A DNA stretch of 14,378 bases from the NCBI GenBank assembly GCA_025922995.1, contig JAICGT010000007.1, positions 1 to 14,378 on the forward strand. The letters are read 5' to 3'. Below are positions 1 to 5,837 of the stretch, in pieces. A program made the translations under genes and the position numbers. Within the stretch, counting starts at the first letter, position 1. Each line of letters starts with the position of its first letter. The notes under the pieces were generated by a model that saw only the letters and a program-made list of their open reading frames with translations, had not been told where the DNA came from and searched no databases. Source of the stretch: Fimbriimonadales bacterium (GTDB taxonomy: Bacteria; Armatimonadota; Fimbriimonadia; Fimbriimonadales; ATM1).

Positions 1-1333
1 AGTCTTCGTCCAACGGGTTGGCTTCCAGGTCTCCTTTGGCAAGCTGCGATGCTTGGGCTTCCATGCGTCGGCGCTGGTCGACGGGGTCGTTTAGTTCGCT
101 GAACGCGTTGCAAAGCTCCCGGCACAAAACATAGCCCTCGAATCGCCGTGTGAAACCCGGCCGGCTCGGATCACTCTTGGCGAGAGGCGAGGTCTCGAGC
201 GGGTAGCCCTGAACGAAGGTGGGCTGTACCAAATTCGGCTCGACGAAGCGTTCTAGCAGCTTCTCGATGATGCCGCCGATGCTTTCTTCGCCTTCGGTGG
301 GCAGGCCGACACGCCCCATTGCCGAACGAGCGGAGTCAAGCGACTCGAACTCTGCCGGAGCGATTCCTGCGTGCTCCTCGATACCTGCGAGCAGGTCGAG
401 CCTTCGCCACGGCCTGGAGAAGTCAATGTTAGTGCCGTTGACTTCTACCTGTGCGCTGCCGTTGAGTTCGATTGCCAGGTGACGGCACAGGTCTTCGACC
501 AGCGTTTGGATGTCTTCCATCTGGACGTAGGCCTGATAAAGCTCCAGCATCGTGAATTCGGGGTTATGGCGGGTGCTGATTCCTTCGTTTCGAAATACGC
601 GCCCGATTTCGTAGACCTTGTCTATGCCGCCCACGAGCAAGCGCTTTAGGTAAAGCTCCAGCGATATGCGCAGTTTCAGCTCTAAGTCGAGCGCATTGTG
701 ATGCGTATGGAACGGCCTTGCGGCCGCTCCGCCGGCTTCCGTTTGAAGCACCGGGGTTTCGACCTCGACGAAGCCGCGGTCGTCGAGAAACCTGCGGGTC
801 GCCGAAATGACCGTGGAGCGCGTAAGCAAGACATGTCGACTCTCTGCGTTGGCGATTAGGTCGAGGTAGCGGCGGCGGTAGCGTTCCTCGACGTCGGCAA
901 GGCCGTACCACTGTTGGCCGTCCTTCTCCTTGCCGATCGGTGGAGTATGGAGGCACTTCGCAAGAACGGCAAGCGCAGCCACTTGGATGCTGATTTCGCC
1001 AGTCTTCGTTGTGAAGACCGTTCCTGTAACTCCCATGAGGTCTCCCAAGTCGACGCAGTTGAACACTTCCCACAAGTCGTCGCCTACAAGATCTCTCTTG
1101 ACGTAGATCTGCATGCGCTCGCCGGCGTGTGTCAGGTCGGCGAAGGCGGCTTTGCCCATGAGCCGTAGCGCGGTGACGCGGCCCGCCAAAGACACGGGCT
1201 TACCATCGAGCTCCGCGTAATTCTCCCTTATCGATTCCGGGGTGTTGGTGATTTGGAAGGCTTCGTGATGATACGGGTCGTGGCCCAACTCTCGCAGGCG
1301 CTCGAGCTTGGCGAGACGTGGCTCGTCGCTCAC
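1..1333 (-). CDS. lysS: Lysyl-tRNA synthetase, class II (3' end cut off by window)
   Basis: Charges tRNA-Lys with lysine in the cytoplasm, using ATP. 444 codons are visible and the frame runs off the window start, so about 50-60 residues are missing compared with the usual ~490-500, including class II motif 3. Visible in order: an N-terminal OB-fold anticodon-binding domain (about residues 47-125, with LAGRVTALRLMGKAAFADL); a YRRRYLDL linker at 152-159; motif 1 around 183-197 (DDRGFVEVETPVLQ); motif 2 around 244-266 (GRVFRNEGISTRHNPEF), typical of class IIb LysRS. The start is GTG at 1333, which overlaps the greA stop by 4 bases (GTGA), with a weak AAAGG six bases upstream. The overlap suggests coupled translation with greA. 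No frameshift is seen. Identity is certain from motifs; only the C-terminus is unseen. Confidence 0.95.
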   Translation of the reverse strand, partial: MSDEPRLAKLERLRELGHDPYHHEAFQITNTPESIRENYAELDGKPVSLAGRVTALRLMGKAAFADLTHAGERMQIYVKRDLVGDDLWEVFNCVDLGDLMGVTGTVFTTKTGEISIQVAALAVLAKCLHTPPIGKEKDGQQWYGLADVEERYRRRYLDLIANAESRHVLLTRSTVISATRRFLDDRGFVEVETPVLQTEAGGAAARPFHTHHNALDLELKLRISLELYLKRLLVGGIDKVYEIGRVFRNEGISTRHNPEFTMLELYQAYVQMEDIQTLVEDLCRHLAIELNGSAQVEVNGTNIDFSRPWRRLDLLAGIEEHAGIAPAEFESLDSARSAMGRVGLPTEGEESIGGIIEKLLERFVEPNLVQPTFVQGYPLETSPLAKSDPSRPGFTRRFEGYVLCRELCNAFSELNDPVDQRRRMEAQASQLAKGDLEANPLDED

Positions 1334-1833
1334 TTAACGCCTTTGGAGAGCGCCTTTACTTCGTACACGATCTTGCCTGCCGGGGCGTCGACCGTGACCT
1401 TGTCGCCCTTCTTGCTTCCGTAGAGCGCTTCGCCCAGCGGCGACTCGACGGAAATCATCTCGTTGGTCGGGTCGGCTTCGACGCTCGAAACCAGCTTAAC
1501 TTTTCTGACTTTCTTAGCCTTCGTGTTGACAATCTCGGCAATCGTCCCAATGGTCACTTCGCGGTTCGACACCTCTGCGGGAGTGAGTACCTGCGCGTTC
1601 AGGAGGACAGACTTCAGGTCCACGATGCGTCCCTCGACCATTGCCTGTTCGAACTTGACCTCGTCGAGCTCGGAGTTGTCGTCGCTGAACTCTCCATGAT
1701 CCTTACTATCTCGCAGACGGGCGGCGATCTCAGGACGGCGAACCGTCGTGAGCTCTTCAAGTTCGGCTGTGAGTCGCTCGTAGCCCTCGGGGGTCAGCCA
1801 GATAACGTCGTTCGTAATTTCGCTCATTGACAT
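1330..1833 (-). CDS. greA: Transcription elongation factor GreA
   Basis: Binds in the RNA polymerase secondary channel and stimulates cleavage of backtracked RNA. 167 residues, near the usual ~158. The N-terminal coiled-coil opens with LTPEGYERLTAELEEL and carries the acidic tip HGEFSDDNSELDEVK. The C-terminal FKBP-like domain includes SPLGEALYGSKKGDKV, the typical GreA ending motif. The tip reads GEFSDDNSE where E. coli has GDLSENAE: the acidic residues are kept with D and E exchanged, and one residue appears inserted. I chose ATG 1833 because GGAG lies 8 bases upstream and a TATAAT box at 1873-1878 would start transcription near 1866, downstream of the alternative GTG at 1869. A second ATG at 1827 is possible. 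lysS follows with a 4-base overlap. Confidence 0.95.
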   Translation of the reverse strand: MSMSEITNDVIWLTPEGYERLTAELEELTTVRRPEIAARLRDSKDHGEFSDDNSELDEVKFEQAMVEGRIVDLKSVLLNAQVLTPAEVSNREVTIGTIAEIVNTKAKKVRKVKLVSSVEADPTNEMISVESPLGEALYGSKKGDKVTVDAPAGKIVYEVKALSKGVK

Positions 1834-1872
1834 GGGTACTTCTCCGACCGGACGGCCACACGAAGTCACGGC

Positions 1873-1878
1873 ATTATA
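1873..1878 (-). promoter_or_regulatory. Candidate -10 box for greA-lysS
   Basis: A perfect TATAAT on the minus strand in the 107-base gap between the sigma gene stop and greA. Transcription would begin about 7 bases downstream, near 1866, giving a leader of about 33 bases with the GGAG ribosome site. No good -35 hexamer is seen 17 bases upstream and there is no extended TGn, so strength and sigma dependence are unknown. Confidence 0.5.
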
Positions 1879-1940
1879 ACCGAAACTCGCTGAGCCATCG
1901 GAAGTATCTCCTTGCTAACGTCTGAACGGGCCGGGAGGTT

Positions 1941-2831
1941 TCACCTTTCAGGCTGCAGTCGGCCGGAATCGGCATCCTCGACCATTTTTCGTAGTGATCG
2001 GATCGCGTTCGCTTCTGCTTGGTGAACGGCTGTCCTGCTGATGCCTAGTTCGCGGGCGATCGACAGCGGCTCCTCGGGCGAAGAGTTAGCCTCGAGGCCG
2101 AGGCGGCGAATAATCACCAACCGCTCCCGGGGGGAAAGCCGCCCAAGAAACTCTCGGAAGGTGTCGTGGTCGGCTTTCTCCAGCACGGCCGCCTCCGGGT
2201 CTTCGCAGGCGCGATCAGGCAGGAGCGCAGTGTAGTCGTAGGCTCCGGTCCGGCTGTCCAGCGAAAGGCAATCGTGTTCCGCGCCCAAGAGGGTGGCAAC
2301 CTTGTCGACGGTGTAGCCGAAGGCTTCCGCGATTTCTTCGGGCATCGGGGTTCGGCCGTGCGCCGCCTCGAATTCCTCACGAAACCGAGCTAAGCGCTTC
2401 TTCTCCTCGACCGCGTGGGCTGGGAGCCGTATTACTCGAGACCTGTTGGTGACAGCCTTGCGGATCGACTGCTTGATCCAGTACACCGCGTACGTTGAAA
2501 ACCGATAGCCCTTATCGGCATCGAACCGATCAATGGCTTGCGTTAGGCCGATTGCGCCTTCCTGAACGAGATCTTCGAACGGAACCTGTTGCGACTGGTA
2601 CTGCCTCGCGATGTTGCAGACGAGCCTCATGTTCGATTCGATCACCTTGCGTCTGGCCGCTTCGTCACCGTTATTGGCTCGAACGGCAAGGCTATGTTCT
2701 TCATCCTTGACCAGGAGTGGCCGGCGGACGAGTTGCGGAATCATCGACGGCACGCGACTGCTGACACCGTAGGATGTTGCTGCTGAATATTCTAATTGTT
2801 TCGCCATCTGCTTCTGCGGCGCCCGGGTCAT
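1941..2831 (-). CDS. RNA polymerase sigma-70 family factor, RpoD-like, without region 1.1
   Basis: Directs RNA polymerase to promoters. 296 residues, much shorter than a housekeeping RpoD and typical of a group 2 or 3 factor. Region 1.2 lies near residues 42-56. Region 2 covers about 62-140: NMRLVCNIARQY (2.1), FEDLVQEGAIGL (2.2), GYRFSTYAVYWIKQSIRKAV (2.3-2.4), then SRVIRLPAH (start of region 3). Region 3 spans about 141-205. Region 4 covers about 228-283: LSPRERLVIIRRLGL (4.1), then the helix-turn-helix ELGISRTAVHQAEANAI (4.2). The recognition helix SRTAVHQAEA departs from the housekeeping TRERIRQIEA, so -35 preference may differ. I chose ATG 2831 because AAGG sits 6 bases upstream; a TTG at 2915 in the same frame has no ribosome site. 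It is divergent from the AdoMet decarboxylase gene and probably upstream of greA-lysS. Whether it is the principal sigma cannot be told here. Confidence 0.92.
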   Translation of the reverse strand: MTRAPQKQMAKQLEYSAATSYGVSSRVPSMIPQLVRRPLLVKDEEHSLAVRANNGDEAARRKVIESNMRLVCNIARQYQSQQVPFEDLVQEGAIGLTQAIDRFDADKGYRFSTYAVYWIKQSIRKAVTNRSRVIRLPAHAVEEKKRLARFREEFEAAHGRTPMPEEIAEAFGYTVDKVATLLGAEHDCLSLDSRTGAYDYTALLPDRACEDPEAAVLEKADHDTFREFLGRLSPRERLVIIRRLGLEANSSPEEPLSIARELGISRTAVHQAEANAIRSLRKMVEDADSGRLQPER

Positions 2832-2980
2832 CCGTAACCTTACAGTCCTTTTCCGTCGGGCGACGATCCTCCCGTCTTCTGTTTCGACGGCTTCGCTCCA
2901 ACTTTGTTCAGTCAAGAGGCGGAAGCGCCGTTGGATTCAAGGTATCACAACGTTCAAGCCCATGTCCAGTGTCAAGGACT

Positions 2981-3010
2981 TTGTACCTAACGGGTTATAC
3001 ATAGGTACAA
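2981..3010. promoter_or_regulatory. Perfect 9-bp inverted repeat, possible bidirectional promoter or operator
   Basis: The arms are TTGTACCTA at 2981-2989 and TAGGTACAA at 3002-3010, exact reverse complements separated by 12 bases, so arm centres lie 21 bp (two helical turns) apart. That geometry is usual for dimeric regulator sites. Each strand also reads TTGTAC followed, after 19 bases, by TACAAT (plus strand, 2981-2986 and 3006-3011) or TACAAA (minus strand), resembling -35 and -10 boxes with a long spacer. The site sits between the divergent sigma and decarboxylase genes. The repeat is directly visible; its role is inference. Confidence 0.5.
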
Positions 3011-3096
3011 TTTGCTTCCTGCCGTCAGCGACCAAAAAATGCGCGCATCGGCGGCGTCCAACATCTCTATGAATACTCTGGGCTTTTCTACTAGGT

Positions 3097-3113
3097 CAGC
3101 GCAACTCGCGCTG
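3097..3113 (+). other. Small hairpin in the presumed speH leader
   Basis: CAGCGC at 3097-3102 pairs exactly with GCGCTG at 3108-3113 across the 5-base loop AACTC. The stem is GC-rich but short and is not followed by a T-run, so it is not an intrinsic terminator. It lies about 80 bases before the decarboxylase start. It could be chance or part of a larger leader fold. Confidence 0.3.
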
Positions 3114-3190
3114 CTGGATTCTCTGGCGGCTGGTTTCGCTCCCGGGCTTGGGTCAAGTGTCGGGCGCCACTCATACACGTGTGGAGGTCG

Positions 3191-3814
3191 ATGGCGGTGC
3201 CGTATGTAATCGGCGCTCTGGCGCTTACCCTTGCCGCCACTGTGGCGGTTACCGTCCCCCACCGAAGGAGCCTGCTTGGCATGCTCATGGATTGGGTTCG
3301 TTCCCGGCTCATGCGTTCGGTTGCAGTCGAACAGGTTCAGATCAATCGAGACTGGACTGTTTTTACGTCGAACGACGACAGCGGCTTTAAGAAGTGGCTG
3401 GACGACGACGACTTTCACAATCCTCACGAGCCTAACGAATTGCCTTCGCTCGGCAGCCACCTGTTGATCGAATTCTATGGGTGTGACCCGAAGTCCCTCG
3501 AGCAAGAGAGCCTCGTTAGGGAGGCGATGGTCGAGGCCGCACGAGAGAGCGAAGCGAGCGTCGTGACCGACAGCTTCCATGAGTTTAAACCATTCGGTGT
3601 TTCGGGGGCGGTTATCATTCAGGAGTCGCACTTTACGATCCACACCTGGCCCGAGCATGGCTTCGCGGCTGTCGATCTGTTTTACTGCAGCACGATCGCT
3701 GTGGACCGTGCCGTTCAGACTTTAAAGCGCTATTTCAAGCCGACGCGCACCGGTTACATGGTCGTGCGTCGAGGCACGGAGACGCAGGTAGAGCGGTACG
3801 CGCCGAAGCAATAG
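3191..3814 (+). CDS. speH: S-adenosylmethionine decarboxylase, class 1B type, with N-terminal membrane segment
   Basis: Pyruvoyl enzyme that decarboxylates AdoMet to supply aminopropyl groups for spermidine. The catalytic core starts near residue 86 (LGSHLLIEFYGCD) and contains FHEFKPFGVSG and ESHFTIHTWPEHGFAAVDLF. Self-cleavage is expected between E145 and S146, making the pyruvoyl from S146; H151 and C166 keep the exact spacing of the Thermotoga maritima residues S63, H68 and C83. The protein has 207 residues against about 130 for that enzyme. The extra ~85 N-terminal residues include a hydrophobic stretch at about 2-22 followed by PHRR, which predicts a membrane anchor with a cytoplasmic catalytic domain. 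The start is uncertain: ATG 3191 has GGAGG only 3 bases upstream; GTG 3179 or GTG 3197 are alternatives; ATG 3281, with GGAG 10 bases upstream, would remove the anchor. pth follows closely. Some family members have changed substrate, so specificity is inferred. Confidence 0.88.
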   Translation: MAVPYVIGALALTLAATVAVTVPHRRSLLGMLMDWVRSRLMRSVAVEQVQINRDWTVFTSNDDSGFKKWLDDDDFHNPHEPNELPSLGSHLLIEFYGCDPKSLEQESLVREAMVEAARESEASVVTDSFHEFKPFGVSGAVIIQESHFTIHTWPEHGFAAVDLFYCSTIAVDRAVQTLKRYFKPTRTGYMVVRRGTETQVERYAPKQ

Positions 3815-3860
3815 GCATAATTGGGACCGGATGTTTCGCCGCCGAGTCACGCCTCCAGTT

Positions 3861-4427
3861 ATGCCTGAGTGGCTGTTTCTCGGTCTAGGGAATCCCGGGG
3901 GCGAATATGCTTCGACGCGCCACAACGTAGGATTCGAGGTGATGCGCCTGCTCTCAGAGCGGCACAAGATTGCGCTGAGGACGCGGAAGTTCGAAGCCAA
4001 TTACGGCGTAGGCAAGTTGGGCGATACTCCTGTTTGCCTCGCAAAGCCGATGACGTTTATGAACAACAGCGGCAGGGCAGCGGGAGCACTCCTCCGCTAT
4101 TTCAATTTGACCGCTGATCGCGTAGTCGTCGTGTTCGACGAAATGGACCTGGACGTCGGCCGCGTGCAGCTGAAGCCGTTCGGCGGCAGCGGCTCGCATA
4201 ACGGCATGAAGAGCCTGGTCGACCAAATTGGAAGCCAGTTTCCGCGAGTGCGAATCGGGATCGGATCGCCCGGGGTTACCGGCGTCGACCACGTCTTGTC
4301 GCATTTCGATAGGGAGGAGATCGAGCCGATCCGCGAGGCGATCGCAAGGGCGGCAGATGCTTGTGAAGCAATTGTCGAGCGAGGGGTCGAGGGTGCGATG
4401 AGTTTGGTGAACCTACCGCGGCAATGA
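3861..4427 (+). CDS. pth: Peptidyl-tRNA hydrolase
   Basis: Releases peptides from peptidyl-tRNAs that fall off ribosomes, recycling the tRNA. 188 residues, the usual size. Opening motif WLFLGLGNPGGEYASTRHNVG carries N11 and catalytic H21; KPMTFMNNSG carries N68; VVVFDEMDLD carries D93; GGSGSHNGMKSL carries N114. The last three match the E. coli numbering exactly, which is why I prefer ATG 3861. An in-frame ATG at 3831 would add ten residues (FRRRVTPPV plus Met) and has only a weak GGGA four bases upstream, but it cannot be excluded. The gene lies just downstream of the decarboxylase and overlaps rsmG by four bases (ATGA), so the three probably share a transcript. Confidence 0.96.
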   Translation: MPEWLFLGLGNPGGEYASTRHNVGFEVMRLLSERHKIALRTRKFEANYGVGKLGDTPVCLAKPMTFMNNSGRAAGALLRYFNLTADRVVVVFDEMDLDVGRVQLKPFGGSGSHNGMKSLVDQIGSQFPRVRIGIGSPGVTGVDHVLSHFDREEIEPIREAIARAADACEAIVERGVEGAMSLVNLPRQ

Positions 4428-5098
4428 AGTGGGACGAGTTTACGCGACAGGCGAAAGGTCTCGGTGTCGAGGTTACAGAAGAAGCGGTGGCTGCGCTTGC
4501 CGAGTACGAAGAGCGGCTGTATAAAGCCAATCAGACGACGAACCTTACCGGGGTGCCGAGGGAGGACTGCCGCGCGCGGCACTTTCTGGACTCTCTCAGC
4601 CTTTCGCCGTTCATCCCTGAAGGCTCGTCGGTGATCGATATCGGGACCGGCGCGGGCCTGCCGGGGGTCGTGCTTTCAATCGTTCGGCCCGACTTGCGGC
4701 TGACGCTTCTCGACGCAGGCACGAAGGAGATCCGGTTTCTGGAAACTCTTTCGGACATCGCAACCTTCGGGCTGATCATGGAGCGCGCTGAGATCGCGGG
4801 CCGCGAGCCGAGTTTCAGAGAGAGCTATGACGTAGCGACAGGGCGTGCCGTCACGCGCGCCGCGACCCAAGCGGAAATCAGCTCCGCTTTCGTTAAGGTC
4901 GGCGGACTCTATGTTCCGCAACGATCTGCCAACGAGATCGCCTCCGAATACGACGTGCTTGGCCTCAAGTTGAAGCGGCAGGCAATGGCCGTGGTTGCCG
5001 GTGTGAACCGGCTCATGCCGATCTACGAGAAAGTGGCACCTTTGGAGGATCGTTTTCCGCGGACTTGGGCTGCGATGAAACGGCGCGAAGCTCGTTAG
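4424..5098 (+). CDS. rsmG: 16S rRNA (guanine-N7) methyltransferase RsmG (GidB)
   Basis: Methylates N7 of G527 in the 530 loop of 16S rRNA with AdoMet; loss of this enzyme is linked to low-level streptomycin resistance in other bacteria. 224 residues, normal length. The family motif RHFLDSLSL lies at 52-60, the AdoMet-binding loop VIDIGTGAGLPG at 70-81, and YDVATGRAV at 135-143. The start ATG at 4424 overlaps the pth stop (ATGA), suggesting coupled translation. The 3' end overlaps the convergent thioesterase gene by four bases with no terminator between. The GG(L/F)YV segment at 160-164 is followed by PQRS rather than the more usual lysine-glycine, a small departure of unknown meaning. Confidence 0.96.
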   Translation: MKWDEFTRQAKGLGVEVTEEAVAALAEYEERLYKANQTTNLTGVPREDCRARHFLDSLSLSPFIPEGSSVIDIGTGAGLPGVVLSIVRPDLRLTLLDAGTKEIRFLETLSDIATFGLIMERAEIAGREPSFRESYDVATGRAVTRAATQAEISSAFVKVGGLYVPQRSANEIASEYDVLGLKLKRQAMAVVAGVNRLMPIYEKVAPLEDRFPRTWAAMKRREAR

Positions 5099-5487
5099 AC
5101 GCCCATCCGCTGCTTTAGGCTGTCGGGGATCGAGACAGCTTTTCTTTCCTTGCCCATCAAGACGTGCCACGTATAGCCATCGGTAACTTTCTCCCCGTTC
5201 TTAGTGACTTCGTACTCGAACTTCATCGAGGCTCGCTTGGTTTCCGCAAGTTTGATGCGGATCACGATGTCCTCGTCGTAAGTGATCTCGCCGCGGTAGC
5301 GCACCCAAACCTCTACCACAGGCAGGAATAGCCCCTCGTCTTCTAGACTTTTGTAGGTAAACCCGTGTGCACGGCACCACTCACCGCGGGCAACCTCGAA
5401 CCAGTAGAGGTAGTTGGCGTAGTAGGCGTGGCCCATCTGGTCGGTTTCTCCGTAACGTACGCGGATCGGCACTTCAACCCATTCCAT
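5095..5487 (-). CDS. Acyl-CoA thioesterase, YbgC / 4HBT hot-dog family
   Basis: Hydrolyses an acyl-CoA thioester; substrate unknown. 130 residues, single hot-dog domain. The 4HBT signature is clear at the N-terminus: RVRYGETDQMGHAYYANYL, with D16 in the place of the catalytic aspartate, then H20 and N25, followed by the long helix region YWFEVARGEWCRAHG. The rest (VRYRGEITYDEDIVIRIKL, MKFEYEV) matches the sheet of the fold. It is the only minus-strand gene between 2831 and the end of the window, convergent with rsmG and only 21 bases from the divergent gene downstream. The ATG at 5487 has no ribosome-binding site visible (upstream bases are CAATCGTAGCCT). YbgC proteins often accompany tol-pal genes, which are not seen here. 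Family is sure, precise substrate is not. Confidence 0.87.
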   Translation of the reverse strand: MEWVEVPIRVRYGETDQMGHAYYANYLYWFEVARGEWCRAHGFTYKSLEDEGLFLPVVEVWVRYRGEITYDEDIVIRIKLAETKRASMKFEYEVTKNGEKVTDGYTWHVLMGKERKAVSIPDSLKQRMGV

Positions 5488-5508
5488 AGGCTACGATTGT
5501 TGCGCAAG

Positions 5509-5808
5509 ATGCAAGAGCTTTGGGATTTGGTAGCCTCGATACCACCTGGGAGGGTGTGCTCCTATGGCGATATCGGCGCGGCGCTCAGGAATCCGATGAG
5601 CGGATTTCTGGTCGGCAGGAGGATGGCTTCGGCGCCGGACGGAGTTCCCTGGTGGCGGGTCGTCGCGAAGGGCGGGACCTTGCCGATCGGCAAACGGCAT
5701 CCACGTCTGATGGGTGAGCAGGAGGAAAGGCTCCGCGAAGAGGGCGTGCCTTTTATGGATTGGGGGATCGTCGATATGGCCTCTGCCCGCTGGAACCCGA
5801 GCGAGTGA
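5509..5808 (+). CDS. Alkyltransferase-like (ATL) DNA-binding protein, MGMT family
   Basis: Probably binds O6-alkylguanine in DNA and marks it for nucleotide excision repair without removing the alkyl group. 99 residues, MGMT C-terminal DNA-binding domain only. Family features: ELWDLVASIPPGRVCSYGDIG (Tyr of the helix-turn-helix at 19), VGRRMAS (36-41, arginine region) and VPWWRVVAKGG (46-56). In true alkyltransferases this last motif is PCHR(V/I); here the acceptor Cys is Trp48 and the His is Trp49, so alkyl transfer is not possible. ATLs with PWHRV are known; PWWRV changes both positions. The start is uncertain: ATG 5509 lacks a ribosome site, TTG 5497 has AGG six bases upstream, and the open frame extends to 5365 inside the antisense thioesterase gene. 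The upstream ccmE gap is 29 bases. Confidence 0.82.
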   Translation: MQELWDLVASIPPGRVCSYGDIGAALRNPMSGFLVGRRMASAPDGVPWWRVVAKGGTLPIGKRHPRLMGEQEERLREEGVPFMDWGIVDMASARWNPSE

Positions 5809-5837
5809 GCCCCGGTTTCGATTAGAATGAGGGCTAA

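Larger units (their letters stand above)
2832..3190. other. Divergent intergenic region without a convincing gene
   Basis: About 360 bases between the sigma factor start (minus) and the AdoMet decarboxylase start (plus). It should hold the promoters of both genes. What I can point to is the inverted repeat at 2981-3010 and a hairpin at 3097-3113, listed separately. Short reading frames here show no recognisable protein. The 180 bases between the inverted repeat and the decarboxylase start are long for a simple leader, but I recognise no known riboswitch in them. Confidence 0.6.

Noticed and set aside
564..1073. Minus-strand open frame of 169 codons inside lysS
   Set aside because: It lies in another frame of the same strand as lysS, is very rich in Arg and shows no family motif; the lysS frame carries all class II motifs.
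1318..1830. Plus-strand open frame of 170 codons opposite greA
   Set aside because: Antisense shadow of greA; the greA frame has clear family motifs and this one has none.
2832..2915. Upstream TTG start for the sigma factor, adding 28 residues
   Set aside because: No ribosome-binding site before the TTG, the added residues are Arg-rich and match no sigma region, and ATG 2831 has AAGG six bases upstream.
2949..2975. TTGACA at 2970-2975 (minus strand) as a standard sigma-70 promoter for the sigma gene
   Set aside because: The hexamer is perfect but no -10 match lies 16-19 bases downstream; the nearest, TGATAC, is 22 bases away.
3012..3209. Plus-strand short frame in the divergent region (TTG start)
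   Set aside because: Rare start, no ribosome site, no recognisable protein; it overlaps the speH start in another frame.
2987..3658. Minus-strand open frame of 223 codons across the divergent region and speH
   Set aside because: It runs antisense to the well-supported AdoMet decarboxylase and has no recognisable domain.
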